Origin: Paulinella micropora
Taxonomy: Eukaryota > Cercozoa > Imbricatea > Euglyphida > Paulinellidae
Assembly (NCBI GenBank): GCA_019918135.1
Contig: WBZZ01000144.1
Location: 110,001-174,000, forward strand
DNA length: 64,000 bases
Reading direction: 5' to 3'
Shown here: one piece after another, positions 29,829-41,531 of the stretch
Numbering within the stretch: the first letter of the stretch is position 1
Layout of the letters: the number at the start of each line of letters is the position of its first letter
The notes under the pieces: generated by a model
Database searches by the model: none
What the model was told of the DNA's origin: nothing
What the model saw: only the letters and a program-made list of their open reading frames with translations
Translations under genes and position numbers: made by a program

Positions 29829-29860
29829 TCAAATCTCTGAGTGTCTTCGTTTGTCATCCT

Positions 29861-30839
29861 ATATGTGTCTTTATTTTATTTCTTTAAATAATAATTATTT
29901 AAAGGTAGCATTTTTTCTTTCTTTTGTCTGTCTGTATTTGTTATAAATAGGAAGACGAAATAATGAATAACGGCTCTCAGTGGAAAAACACTTCTCACAC
30001 CAGAGACGGGAAAGGTAAGGTAAAAAAGCACACCAGCATAGTTTTGCTTTTTTGCTTCTGGACTACTTTCTGTTTTTCAGTGCGGACACTTGAACAACTT
30101 TTCGCAGTAAGAGAGATTTTAATGAAATTGTTGTTTTGAACTTAGAGAGAATAGGTAGCCTCAAAACTAAATAACTGCTCTTAGTGTGGTTTCTGTGATG
30201 AAACTGCACTGAACCACTGTCTTGTAGTGGCCCCCTATACTACTTAGAACGTAGATTGTGAGGTGTCCAGTTCTCAAACTGATAATGTCTTTTTGTTTCG
30301 AGTTAAAAGTCATAAACGGGTAGTGTCGGGAAACTACAAAACTGATTTGGAGGCGAAAATGAATGGGAACGGCGAAAATGACAGTCAAACATTGCGTTTC
30401 GGTCCCTTGTCCACAAATTTACCGTACAGCGTGTTTCACAGGAAATCGGGGGAAAATGTAATGTATGCAGGAAAAAGGCAATAGTCGATCTTTTCTAAAA
30501 AGATCTTTGACTTAATCGTTTGAAATCATTTCTGAACGGAATCGAAAACTAGTTAGTGAAGTCGAAACGTCGTGCAGAGGAGAATCTAATGAACTGGTCA
30601 AAAAGAGTGAATTATCAACGGCGAAGGTTTTAGCCGGTCGTTATTGTGCTTAGTCTGATAGCTCCCCCCCCCAGACATAGAAGTTAGGTTGAGTTGCGTA
30701 CAGAATGAGTGATTAACGAACAAAATATGATGTCTCGCTAAAAAAATGTTCAAAAGGAAAAATAGATGTTGAGCACGAATCAGCTAGACTAAGGTAATTG
30801 TACATTCCCCATATAGTCGGGAGTTTGTTGTTTTTAGCC
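29861..30839. other. Right flank without recognisable gene
   Basis: Base composition becomes balanced after about 29,960. Short open frames here (for example 30,263-30,484) have no recognisable features. A poly-C run lies at 30,664-30,673. Confidence 0.4.
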
Positions 30840-31475
30840 AAATGACTAGACTGTACATCGACGAAGCTGTAAACGCAGCAAGCGTGTTACAAACTGTCGA
30901 CGCGGGAGTAGCATATGCGCGCCTAGGCAAGTGCATCCGATACCTGAAAAACCTACGAGGTTTGCGATTCAAATCTGGTACAAGATCCAGGTTGGTAGAA
31001 TAAATTTCCGTATATCCGGATGCGGCGCATAAGGCCTGTATTAAAACGGGAAAATCCAGAACCTGATACGTTGTATTGGTCGGTGGAAGTCCCGTGGCTT
31101 GGCTATCTAAGCGGCAAACTAAAGTTGCGCTGTCATCGAATGACGCGGAAATCATTACTGCTAACGAAGCTCTCCGGGAAATGATGGCGGTCAGACATAT
31201 TTTGCTAGAGATCGGTTTAGCGCAAAGTAAACCCGTAGATGTTTTTGAGGATAACACACAAACAATTCTCGCAGCGCAACAAGGACTTTCGGACCGCGAA
31301 CTAAGCATCTACTAGTGGAACAACATTACTTAAACGAGCTTGAGAGTAGCGGAATCGTCAAGTTCCTGAAAGCAGCCACAAGCGAACAAATTGCGGACAT
31401 ATTGACTAAGTACCTACCAAAGATCAAATTGATTACTTGCTTGATAAATTCACGCTGCGGATGGAATAAATAGCG
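30840..31475 (+). pseudogene. Ty1/copia reverse transcriptase end and RNase H remnant
   Basis: The stretch reads MTRLYIDEAVNAASVL and KCIRYLKNLRGLRF (typical after the copia RT palm), then after a break PVAWLSKRQTKVALSSNDAE (RNase H start with the S-S-x-x-E motif), FEDNTQTILAAQ, and in another frame LNELESSGIVKF and QIADILTKYLP, the usual copia RNase H end. Frames are broken. It is the 3' part of a copia element whose LTR I could not define. Confidence 0.75.
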
Positions 31476-32520
31476 GTGTCAGCAACAATCATTATATCGA
31501 TTTGCGGACTTAAACATTTGTCAGAACGGGATCAACAAAATTTCCCCCTAACACATACCACTCACGCATGTTATGTAGTGTGCGACGAAAGTCATACACT
31601 TGAATGTATGAAAATATGAATGATAATGATTTAAGTAGCGGATAGGTCTTAGGCTCTGCATGAGCAGTTAGATGCATAGGCTTCGACCCTCTTTTTTTAC
31701 ACAGGATAGTAAAGGTTCAGGGGGAGCCAACACATTTCACAAAAAGGTTAAGTTCATAGTCGCATTGCTCTATTTGACTAATCCTTCAGTTTATTTAGAT
31801 GGCTCTACCCGAGACGCAAATTCTGACAGTGACGTGCTTCCGGAAAACTCGATATCAGGTATCAAAACTTATTTTGGATTATTTTGATACTATATCCTAT
31901 TCCCGGAAGGTACTGACAAAATTTGAAATCAAATTTGCTCACGCACTTTTGATATTCATTGCTATACTAAGGTTACTTGCACATTAAGTTAGTAAGCACT
32001 GACTTGCAATAAGATCTTAATTTCTGTGTAGTAATTTTATGTTTTACTGAAGTAGCTTCCATATCGTTACGTCACATAGTCAATGTATGTACCATCATGC
32101 GAAACTATGAAGTTCATATATGTCTCTATGTCATTGTAATAGTAATAGATCTGTAATGCATTCAGTAAATATTACTCACCATCAGATACGATAGTTTTCA
32201 TCAATTGGAACTGTATTTCGACATTATATATATCTGTCAACATATTTCTCAGTGTAACCAAATTGACAGGCCGGGACACACAATATTATTTACCAATTCG
32301 GTAACATTACTAATTAGTTCGGTCCTTCAATGGACATACCAAAATCATTGTTAATCGTGCGAGTAACTATACTGCAGTACAACTAATAAAGTATTTCAGT
32401 TCTGGAAAATTCTCCAACTAGGGAAGTGACTGAGGTTGTAACTAGACTTCAAGTTCCGAAACCAAGTATTATTAATCACGAGTCTACCTAGGGTTATGAG
32501 CGAAACTGCGAGGACCCGGT
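31476..32520. other. No gene recognised
   Basis: Contains only short frames. It may include a decayed LTR of either adjoining copia element, but I found no paired TG...CA termini. Confidence 0.35.
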
Positions 32521-32527
32521 TGTTATC

Positions 32528-34440
32528 TTGACCCCGCAACCGGAACATCGTTTTGATGGGAAACTGGGTGGTAAGAAGTGGTTTAATGTGCTACGAGAGA
32601 TCATGGTCTATCTGGAGCAGAACGACCGTCTTCAGTTTACTAATAAACTGGACAAGCTAGAAAAACATTATTGGCAGAGAAAAGGAAGGTGTGAATTCAC
32701 AACAACACGCTGAAGTCTGCCTTGGAACAGGTGCCGGACAAGGATATCAAGCAATCTGTGGACGCGCTCGAGCTGACGGATGTTGAGAAAGCGGAGATGC
32801 ACAAGAGGAGATCCGAGGTATTTGGCTACCTATACGCCTGCGTGACAGGCACTGCGAAGGACTACATAGCCAACCTGGCTGATGTGAGACCCCTGGACCC
32901 TACGGCGTTGCTGGAGATTATGGATCGTCGATGGGGGCAAGTGGACACTAACTCCTTACGAGAGGAGTTTGCGTTGGTCGTCAATTTCAAATTCAATGGT
33001 CAGAAGGACCTAACTTCCCAGTTCTCTTGGTTTACAGGGAAATGTGCCTTTCTACAACGAGCTGGGAAACCAATCGACGATGATATGCAAATTACGTTCT
33101 TGTTGAAAGCACTGGATGGGCTCCAATCATGGGCCTTGTTCGTCCATCAGGTCGAGCAAGAGGCGGTCATGACAATGAATGAGTTCGAGAGGCGTTTCAA
33201 CGTGGAGGCTAGGCTCCAAGAAACGAAGAAGCAGACGAGACCGGACCCCAACTTGTTCTACGGCAGTGGAGGCAAGGGTGGGAACCAGAATGCAAGCGAC
33301 ACGAATGGCCACAAGGGCGGAGCGCCACCCAACTCTCGAGGAGGGCAACAACCGAAACCGAAGGCGTGCTTCTCGTGTGGGCTCACGAACCACACATGGG
33401 CGCAATGTCGCAATGAGTGCAAGTATTCGCACAAATCGAAGGCAACGAAACACCTTGGTAAGGACTGTCGCGAACTCGCGCAACGCTACGCGAAGAAAGC
33501 GAAGGGGCTACCGGGCGGGACTCTTGGCAAGACGGGCAATTTGATGGCTCAGCAGGCAACCGGCACAACTCAAGTTCCCCAAGTTCAACCACCAGCCTTC
33601 GTCGCTCAGAAGGAGCAAACACAGCCACCACCAGGCACTGTCTACTATCATCCGGCGCCAGCATCCCTATACAGTATGACCGGGACACCCCCGATCCACT
33701 ATGGGTATGGTCACCCTACCCTTATGAACCAGGGCAATAGGTTTATGGCGTTCCGTTCGACGTATGATCGGAAGAGTCAAGGGAGCTACCGACGGCTCAT
33801 CTTCGCCGACGACCCTACGCATGCAACCAACTTGGACGATAGTTCGAGGCGGAGAAGATGTGCAGCGATGAACCTGAATGGAGTGCGGTGCTCAAGGTCG
33901 TCGAAGACCTTCGACAGACACCCGGCGATAGGTCTTTTCCTACGTGGTCAACACTACGCCACCTATCAGGAGCAGCTCAGCAGAGAGTTGAAAGGGAATG
34001 TGCCATCAATGGCGCAGAGCGTAAGTGTGGTACCGTTGTCGTTGGTGTCGGGAAATTCCAGTGTGGCTGAGGAGGAGGAGGAGAAGGTGGTAAGTGGGGT
34101 GCCGAAGGCCGCAGAGCCGGACGCACCTGCTTCTCCTACGTTGACTCCCCACCACCAACTGCCCCGTCAAGACACTGACATGGCATCGGTAAGCACAACA
34201 ACCTCGACCCTTGATCGGTTGATGGAACACCTGAAGGAAAGCCAGGTGGGCGATCGGAAGGAAGTGGCGGTGACGCAACGGATGTGTGACAGCCCACCAC
34301 AAACACCGGTAAAAGAACAAAAAGAGCCAGCTCCTACGGAAGAAGAAGGCCCTGAGGAAGATGGCAAGAATGTCATGAGTGTTACCGAAGAACGGGAGCC
34401 GGGACGGCAGGAGCTACCGAGCCATGCAAGTTCCATGTGA
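32528..34440 (+). pseudogene. gag: Ty1/copia-type Gag with CCHC zinc knuckle
   Basis: N-terminal part (32,528-32,710: GKLGGKKWFNVLREIMVYLE) is separated from the main frame by a shift near 32,705. The main frame has the Gag helical core (EVFGYLYACVTGTAKDYI, ALLEIMDRRWG, FLLKALDGL, MNEFERRFNVEARLQ) and a zinc knuckle CFSCGLTNHTWAQC (C-x2-C-x4-H-x4-C). After the knuckle comes a long P/Q-rich and acidic tail of about 300 residues, unusual for copia Gag. Higher GC than the viral elements. Confidence 0.7.
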
Positions 34441-34598
34441 TGCGAGACTACTCAACATGGACCCTCATCCGCCGGACCTGACATGGTTCTGAATGAGTAC
34501 GCTGGTGTTTCACCAGAGTTTGGAGATCAGGACAAGCCGGTGATATGTGTACCTGCAAGACGATTTCATGAGGTCTTCTTTCATGCGCGGCCTGGCAG

Positions 34599-35108
34599 AT
34601 GTACTTCTGGTCGATCTGCCTACACGTCGACTTTCTGGAGGAGGAATGGTGGAGGGAGATGCGGACCTGTCCGGAGTGCAGACGATGGGCTATAACGGGC
34701 GACCTACCACTCATCAGGATCAAAGAAGAATGTACGTTGCCAAGATGTAACATCACAACTTTCCTAGAACCATGCGAAGAATGTGGGCTAGTTCTCTACT
34801 GCTGCCGTGAATGTAGGGACCAGGATAGGGATGAACACGACTACTTCTGCAACCTGATGGCCAATGGACGGGCACCTGAGAGGGTGTACAACACACGGTT
34901 CGAGGCAAGGAAAGGTTTGGCTGACGTACCCAGCTGTTTCGCGCTTGCGTCGTTACTTTACCACAAATTGTTGCGCTATAAGATATTAAATCGTTTACGA
35001 CCGTTAACATGGAGTGCGAGTCCACTTCCTGTCGCGCCACCCAGTTACGGTCAGGTCGTCAAGTGGTTACCTCCGACCCACCTCTGTGGTGGATTCCTAA
35101 GGGACTAG
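34599..35108 (+). CDS. MYND-type zinc finger ORF inside the copia element
   Basis: 169 residues. Cys/His cluster CEECGLVLYCCRECRDQDRD then EHDYFC matches the MYND pattern (C-x2-C ... Y-C-x3-C-x7-H-x3-C), preceded by further Cys pairs (TCPECRRW, PRC). MYND fingers mediate protein-protein contacts in eukaryotic regulators. The ORF lies between Gag and protease on the same strand, so it is either part of a long polyprotein or a captured domain. Confidence 0.6.
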   Translation: MYFWSICLHVDFLEEEWWREMRTCPECRRWAITGDLPLIRIKEECTLPRCNITTFLEPCEECGLVLYCCRECRDQDRDEHDYFCNLMANGRAPERVYNTRFEARKGLADVPSCFALASLLYHKLLRYKILNRLRPLTWSASPLPVAPPSYGQVVKWLPPTHLCGGFLRD

Positions 35109-35138
35109 GAAGATGCCTTATGCGGTGCCCTTACGGGA

Positions 35139-35693
35139 ATGGCGAAACCTGGAAGGCAGGAGAAGGAGGGTAAGAGTGAGCAGCGTGAAGAGCCGGAAGT
35201 GCAACGAGCATCATCATCATCATCTGCCTCATCATCGTCATCCCACCCACCACAAATGTTGCCACAACCTGCAGTACAAAACCGACCACAGTTTGTGGCG
35301 GGCTATGGGGACGCAGCGCAGAATGAGCGACTTGTGGAAGAGTGGCACGTTATGGCACTACGGGAGATATACGCGTCAACGACCCTACCGTGGCAAGAAT
35401 TGATGCAGTTCCTGAGTGAGTATGGCGTTGGGCCCGGGGGGATAGTGGAGCCTCCGTGTCTGGAGATCGATGCTGTCATTGCGTTAGCTAAGCGGATTAG
35501 CAGTGCAAGACAACAAGATTACAGAGAAAGAGTTGAAAGGAAGGAACAGAATCCTGGAACACCAGTGGGCCTACCCGGGGACACGCCAGAACAACGGGAC
35601 TTGCAGGACTACAGGAAAGCGATATCGTACTACAACATGCTGGTTTTGACAGCCCCTACTGGCTATCGCGTGGCCTCAACCCATACCCCCTAG
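35139..35693 (+). CDS. Unknown ORF between MYND and protease
   Basis: 184 residues starting MAKPGRQEKEGKSEQREEPE, with a Ser-rich run, then ERLVEEWHVMALREIYASTT and LPWQELMQFLSEYG. Looks like a disordered N-terminus plus a helical domain, possibly Gag-derived. No family recognised. Confidence 0.35.
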   Translation: MAKPGRQEKEGKSEQREEPEVQRASSSSSASSSSSHPPQMLPQPAVQNRPQFVAGYGDAAQNERLVEEWHVMALREIYASTTLPWQELMQFLSEYGVGPGGIVEPPCLEIDAVIALAKRISSARQQDYRERVERKEQNPGTPVGLPGDTPEQRDLQDYRKAISYYNMLVLTAPTGYRVASTHTP

Positions 35694-35700
35694 ACACCTG

Positions 35701-36260
35701 GTGGAAACAGGGGTGAATTACACGCTACCTAGACCAATGCCAACCTTGGTGCCTCATCCAAGATGGTCTCCTGCGAGATGGGACTCATGGTGTCTAAGGC
35801 TAAACGACTCAGGTTTGATGGCATTCGATTCGCAAAAGAAAAGGAGGGATACTGAGGAGGTAGCGCGACCACCAACCGACTGGTGTATGGACAGTGGTGC
35901 TACGTATAATCATGTACCGCACCGGACGTTACTAGAGGCAATTGTGGACGGACCTTCAGTGTCAGTACTGGGACTCAGTGGGCGTTGTGAGCTAAGGCAG
36001 AATGGGCCTACGATACTTCAAGGTTACGATGGTGCTGGTCGACGAGGATAACTACCTCTAGTTCAGTGTTACGTCACACTGACGATTGACTGCGTTCTGA
36101 TCTCCATGGGGCAGCTGCAAACGGAAGGATACACGATAGTGGCACAAGGTGCTGGGTTCTTCCTGACGAAACGGGAGTGTACCTGCTTTTCGGAGTCGGA
36201 AAAGGTTCTGGTTGGAGACCTGGACCCGCGCAACTACAGATATAAGTTTAGGCAATAAAT
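35701..36260 (+). pseudogene. Copia aspartic protease
   Basis: The frame 35,701-36,051 contains DWCMDSGATYNHVPHRTLLE, the copia protease active site (D-S-G-A-T), followed by a glycine-rich strand (VLGLSGRCEL). It breaks near 36,050; downstream residues continue in other frames. Confidence 0.7.
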
Positions 36261-36324
36261 TGGACAACAGGCAGACCGGCCTATCGCACTTTGGGCAATA
36301 CCGCCGAGAGCAAGGAAAGAAAGA

Positions 36325-37310
36325 GTGAAGGTGGATGCACGTCTGCTTCATGAGAAGTATGGACACTTTGGGAGAGACGTGGAGGAAAGACTGGCGGAAT
36401 GCAATAATTGGGAGCTGGTTCATGTGAAGGAGGCAGATGAGAAGGGAGAGATGTGTTACCTGTCCTCTGTCTGGCTCAAGGAAGAAGCCTACCTACAAGT
36501 GAGCACATCTTACACGAATGGGGAGAGCTGGGGAAGGGATAAGTGTGGATGCAAGTGGGAGATTCCCTTCGCCTATCTCTGGGGGTTTCTACTACTTTCA
36601 AGGATTCACAGACGACTACACTGGTTGTATTTTCCCTTTTCTTCAAAAGACCCTAGGTGAGTGTCTACAAACTTAAGTGTGTGGCTGCACTACATTTGAC
36701 TCAAGCTGGTGCGAGACTTAAGAAATTGCGCTCAGACGGCGAGTGGGTGTCGGGATTGTGCAAAGATTGGCTACGCATGAATGGGGTGCTACCGATGAGG
36801 TCATTCTATGACCCCAACAAGAATGCCATAGCAGAGTCAACGCAACGGCTGGTCTTCACGGTGGCAAGGAAGACAATGACAGCAAGGTGTGTGCCCTACA
36901 TTCTACTAGGCTATGCACTACTCAACGCATGCCACATCATCAACTCTATCCCACTACAGGGACACAAACAGGCAAGGTACACAGAGTTTTTCAACCGACC
37001 TGTGCCCCCAGAGGCAGTGCTTCATGTCTTTGGTTGCTTGGCCTACCGTCATCTGGGGTTGACGAAGAAGTCGTCGACAACCTCTGAGTTGGCAGTCTAC
37101 CTGGGACCTTGCTTGGAGTCCTCATCGCATTATGTGTGGTCGAGTGGGAAGAGACGTGTTGTGGAGGCGAAACATTGTGATTTCGTGGATAATGTGGCGG
37201 GCTGGCCAAAATTGTACCCAAAAGGAGCCCACGCCTCATTGCTCCCCAGTCAGCACGTTGCAAACGATCTGATGAAACGTAATGCCGGTTTTGACTGGAA
37301 GCTCTGCTAG
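36325..37310 (+). pseudogene. Copia integrase (GAG-pre-integrase and catalytic core)
   Basis: Starts with the pre-integrase block ARLLHEKYGHFGRDVEERLA, then shifts frame near 36,500-36,660. The core has KLRSDGEWVSGLCKDWLRMN (second catalytic Asp), DPNKNAIAESTQRLVFTVAR (catalytic Glu), NACHIINSIP and FNRPVPPEAVLHVFGCLAY, all standard copia landmarks. The first Asp lies in a broken region. The following RT is not here but resumes at about 44,580. Confidence 0.8.
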
Positions 37311-37454
37311 GACCTCAGGAGTGGAGTCTACTCAACCATTTGGAGCAGCTCTTCGATAAGCCTTCGAATGGTAAAGAGAAGAAAGAAGAAGAAAGGCTTA
37401 AGCAGCAACTCCAATTTTTGGAAAATCCTGCCACTGTGGATGAGCCGGACACAG

Positions 37455-37528
37455 TTTTGCTGCGCAAGCTTGCAAAAACCTCATTTCACAGCACACACAA
37501 CATGAGCTTCTCCCCTCTCTCCTAGGTC
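37455..37528. repeat. 74-bp direct repeat, copy 1
   Basis: Begins ttttgctgcgcaagcttgca and ends cctctctcctaggtc; an identical-looking copy is at 38,133-38,206. The two copies bracket about 600 bp. The pyrimidine run ending in CTAG resembles a 3' splice site. Confidence 0.8.
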
Positions 37529-37767
37529 TTGGTTTTAAAAAGCACAAGACCTAGATGGTGCATGTCGTTATATGTATGATGATGTACGTGAATATGTGTG
37601 AATATGCTTGAAGATGGTAGGCATGAGGCGTGATTATGCTATAATGATGTACACGTGTGTGGTGTAATGTGTGTGTGTATTTTGCTTTCCACCCTTTTCT
37701 CACCACCACCACCCAAGCGAAAAGACATGTAAAAAGATGGGTGAGTGGGTGGAATTATTAAAAAAAT

Positions 37768-38127
37768 TACCGGAAAATTTGCTCTAAGCACTTTTGTGCT
37801 AGAGCGAAAAATCAAACCTGAGGGTGAAGGGGTTGTCTTTGTAATGTTCAAAATTTTGTAGCGGGAACTATTATAGTTCCCGCTTAATTTATTACCGTAA
37901 TTAACACTGCAGCGTTCACTTTTCAGTCTCCCTTACGGCCCACCCACTGATATTTGTGAATGTGCTAGAGCGAAAAATCAAACCTGAGGGTGAAGGGGTT
38001 GTCTTTGTAATGTTCAAAATTTGGAGCGGGAACTATTATAGTTCCCACTTAATTTATGACCGTAATTAACACTGCAGCGTTCACTTTTCAGTCTCCCTTA
38101 CGGCCCACCCACTGATATTTGTGAAAT
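37768..38127. repeat. Two tandem copies of a ~190-bp hairpin-rich repeat
   Basis: Copy 1 (37,768-37,957) and a copy without its first ~30 bp (37,961-38,127). Each contains GCGGGAACTATTATAGTTCC-type palindromes (10-bp arms) and copy 1 also AGCAC-tttt-GTGCT. A third copy is at 44,119-44,331. It looks like a MITE or solo terminal repeat. Confidence 0.75.
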
Positions 38128-38132
38128 GACGC

Positions 38133-38206
38133 TTTTGCTGCGCAAGCTTGCAAAAACCTCATTTCACAGCACACACAACATGAGCTTCTCCCCTCTCTCC
38201 TAGGTC
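38133..38206. repeat. 74-bp direct repeat, copy 2
   Basis: Partner of 37,455-37,528. After it the sequence is unrelated to the copia element, so this copy marks an insertion edge. Confidence 0.8.
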
Positions 38207-39395
38207 CAGTAAAGACCTCTGACTGCAAATACCAAATTTTTCCGATCTTCCCAGTCTGATTGCCTTATTTTTACCGAATCATACCAGAATCATTAGGCAA
38301 AAAGGAAGTACTTTACAGGATATAGGCGATCTCAACGTAACGGCGGTTCTGCAAACGTAACGGCGGTCTGCTGACTTAAGACTTTTGGTGCATCTTGCAT
38401 AACTTTCCTTTATGGGAGTGTTATGTGGTCGAACGACTGCTTCACCAGCAGTATCGCTGCGCTTTCCAGTGCGACCTTGTTACTACAGTCACTGCATGTG
38501 TGCTGTAGGTCCGCATAGCAGAGGGGGGGCTGTCCTCTTTCGCAGAGCCACCAGATCCATACCGACCTCAGCCTCCACAACAATTGTGTGTCTCCGTCTC
38601 TGTCGTATCGCTGTCTACTATGAGCCTATATTTTGGGTTTCGTCTCTTTTTCCTTGTGTCTGTTTGTCAGTGTGCATGTCTACGTGAGTGTAGCTCTCTA
38701 ATTTAATTATTCTAGTTGGGTTTGTATCCTTCTTGATGTCAAAATGCGCAGATTTGTGTGCAGTTGTTGTGTGATTGATAATAACTCCGATGTCAAGTCG
38801 CTGGAAGTCGAATACATGTATCATAGTGTCCTTACCATCGTAAGTTGTTGTAGTAAGAATGATAATTAATAGTATGTAGCTGTCGTTTTATGTTGTAATG
38901 TTTAGCGTTATCTTGCAAACAATTGCATGTTTTTTCGAAATGCTGTCAGCACCTTCGTTTCTGGTGTTGATTCTCTTATGATATGTATGTAAGGAAATAT
39001 TGATAGTATCAAACCGACGCAGCACCCGTTTTTCTATGATCGACCCATGTGCCGGTCTCTGTTATGTTTGTAAAATGTGTTTAGCTACAAAGTAGGGGAC
39101 TGTATATGACTTTCTTTTGCAAAGGTTGACACTTGGCACACAATACTACTCTATCAGTTACAGTAGCAGGTGGTAGTGCTTATACAATAGTATCTATAGG
39201 CAGAGTTACAGTTTTACATCATATCGTCCCAACACGATCTAAATCCACAAGCTGTATGTCAATCTAGTGTGTTTCCAAATCAATATTTACTAAAAAAATG
39301 TTTTTGCTCTTCCCAATGCAGACAATACTGTGCACCATCATTAACTGACACGTGATAGTCATAAAAAACCCGCTTTCGCGTAAGAGAGGGTCGAT
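38207..39395. other. No gene recognised
   Basis: Only short, unsupported frames. Probably host sequence or the terminal region of the DIRS-like element whose coding part begins at 39,396. Confidence 0.35.
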
Positions 39396-40190
39396 TTAGT
39401 TGATTACGTCGCCGGTCTGTAAGACGCGTGTGATTGTTAGCTTGCTTTCCAAGCTTATGTCACGCAGGTATTTGTACACGCACGAACTTTTGTCTGACCA
39501 CAGCCCTTGCCTTCTTATTGCGTAGATTCTCATTCCCAAACGAGCCGCTTCAGTCGCGGACCCGATTCTATTTGAATGGGATGCGTATATCGCTGGATCC
39601 AACCCAATTGCAGCAACTTTCTTTTTCAAGAGACTTGATGGGGTGCCAGCACTCAGATGTCCCAATGCATTGCCAGATAGCTTGAAGAAGAGAGGAGAGC
39701 TGTCGGTAAATGAATCCTTGAATGTGTCCTTTATGTATTTGAGGTATGCTCTGACCCACATGACAGCGCAGAATGATTGGTTCCCTTGGCCGATAAAGAC
39801 CAGCTTCTCGCCTTCCGCGTTTTTCAATTTCTCGAACCTGAGTACCATGCACTCGCACGGGCTGTTCCCGATGATGGTATGGTGGAACATGATGTCCGAT
39901 ACCTTCAATGCTACAATCTTACTGACGCGTGCCATTGAGATCCACTGCAGTAATATTGACGTAGCATCTCTGCAGTCCCTCCATGTCACCAATGGTAATT
40001 GTAGTAATACTGTATCTTGAGCAGGTCGTCCCTCAATAAGGGGTATTTCCCCTCTCTCCCCGGTACGGCTTCTAGTACCGCTCTCTGTTTGGCCAATTGC
40101 ACTAGCAGACTCTCTCGTTACTAGTGTGCAGTGCGTATTAGGATTTAATTGCAGCCAGGTGGCCAGTGATTGTTGACTGTGCATACCCAC
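39396..40190 (-). pseudogene. DIRS/Ngaro-type tyrosine recombinase
   Basis: 264-residue frame with the C-terminal half of a retrotransposon tyrosine recombinase: ARVSKIVALKVSDIMF (first Arg region), LSAGTPSSLLKKKVAAIGL, YASHSNRIGSATEAARLGM (H-x-x-R) and RRQGLWSDKSSCVYKYLRDI (W and the catalytic Tyr). Such enzymes insert DIRS elements without target duplication. It is the 3'-most domain of the - strand DIRS-like element. Confidence 0.75.
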
Positions 40191-40395
40191 TCTCCGACAT
40201 ATATTTCAAATAGTGCGCAATCGTTTTGTCGGAGGAAGGAAAGAAGATATGCCCGTGCTGCACGCACCACTTGAGGAATTGCCTGAGGGAAGCTTTGTAT
40301 GTTTCCATTGTGGTGTCTCTCCGGCCCGCTTGGCTTGCCCAGATCGCTATCTCGTCGTCATTAGTATTGCTGTCCCTGCAGTGCGTAAAATTGTT

Positions 40396-41531
40396 TTAAT
40401 GAGCAAAATCAAACAGCACTGCAAGCATGTGCCATGATGGTCTGTGTACGTGATATGGTTGTTTGTGCCACGTTGGAGCTAGAGTGTATGATGCGGGTGG
40501 CAGAGTAAATGAATCTCTTGCATGTTCTAGAATCTGTGGCCACCAAGGTCTGGCTGGCCAATGCGGAAGGACAAATGCAATCCTTTTCCGGGATTTCATG
40601 GCAAGAAGGACTGACTGCCCTATTTGTCCAAAGTTTGGTGCCCAAACATCGCCGTCCTCTAGGTGCCAACGTACGGTAAGCTTTCCCATGACATCTGGAT
40701 GGACAGTCAGGCTTGTCAAGCCTGCGGTCAGCGCCTTGGAGTTTCTGTCTGCCCTCGTGTTGTTAGCTCTCTCGACCCAGCCCCAAAGTTTGTTTCGTAT
40801 GTTGAGCTGTCCTGCATATACGTCGTCCACCATCTTGCAAAGACGTGTGAGGTGTGGTCGCTTGGACCCCCCCCCCCTTTTTGCAGGTCTATGACTGCGT
40901 TAGCTGAGTCGAACACAGTGAGGACTGTATTACGATTCTGACGGATGGATCTGAAATGGAGAGGTATCACAGTCGCAGCCCAGAGCTCTCGTTCCGTCGA
41001 CGAAGTACCGATCAATTCAGATGGTAGAGGGATTGTTACGTCTTCTTCAAGTACATGGCCCCCAACCGCGAACTCGCCCGCATCCACCCTCAACTCGACG
41101 TCCTGTCGAGGTTGAAATATTGCACGTCTGCATTTGGCCAGATCCATCAGGATGTGAAGCCAGTACTGCAGTTCTTGGCTCAGTTCTGACCCGCTCTGTG
41201 TAGTGACACTTCTCCTCTCGATTGTGTTGGCTCCGTTGACAATCGCCATCATTTGCCGAGTCATCAGCTGTGCGTTGGAGAGCGCCAGCTTGAGACTGAT
41301 CAACGAAGATGCAGTTGAGCGCAGTTGCTGGACCGAAGCCCCTTGTGCGAATGCACGTCCGCCAGGAGCTGGAGAATAGACTTGAGTAGCCTTTCCCTCT
41401 TGTCGTTCGGCACGGTAGAAGTGAAGAGGGAGGAATGCATAATGATCGAGCCTCTCCAAGTTCTGACTGACCCAGCGAGAATCAAGAAGACGAAGCTGTG
41501 CACTGACAAACGGTTCAGTAATTCCTTCCAA
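40396..41531 (-). pseudogene. DIRS-type RNase H and downstream domain
   Basis: Two frames. 40,728-41,531 carries an RNase H-like core: VELRVDAGEFAVGGHVLEED, STERELWAATVIPL, VLTVFDSANAVIDL. The second (40,396-40,833) has NNTRADRNSKAL, RWHLEDGDVWAPNFGQIGQS and AFVLPHWPARPWWPQIL, the segment that follows RNase H in DIRS elements. A poly-C run (40,868-40,877) lies near the frame change. Confidence 0.7.

Larger units (their letters stand above)
925..29860. mobile_element. Composite, decayed polinton-like/adintovirus-like viral block
   Basis: Two arms of early genes in inverted orientation (1,051-6,076 on + and 24,311-29,828 on -) bracket two structural modules lying in tandem on the - strand (6,038-14,400 and 14,408-22,580). 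The two modules share gene order and clear protein similarity but are diverged, so this is not a recent duplication. Core genes seen are protein-primed PolB, adenain-like protease, FtsK/HerA-type packaging ATPase, double-jelly-roll-type MCP and penton. No retroviral-type (RVE) integrase was found, unlike classical Polintons. Many genes carry frameshifts or stops. Edges are approximate. Confidence 0.75.

Noticed and set aside
925..29960. Terminal inverted repeat for the composite block
   Set aside because: Edges share only A-rich words such as acagac; not enough to call a TIR by eye.
30784..31308. 174-residue - strand frame
   Set aside because: Antisense shadow of the copia RT/RNase H remnant.
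40868..40877. Poly-C run as a slippage site for programmed frameshifting
   Set aside because: Surrounding DIRS frames are broken in several other places, so simple decay explains it.
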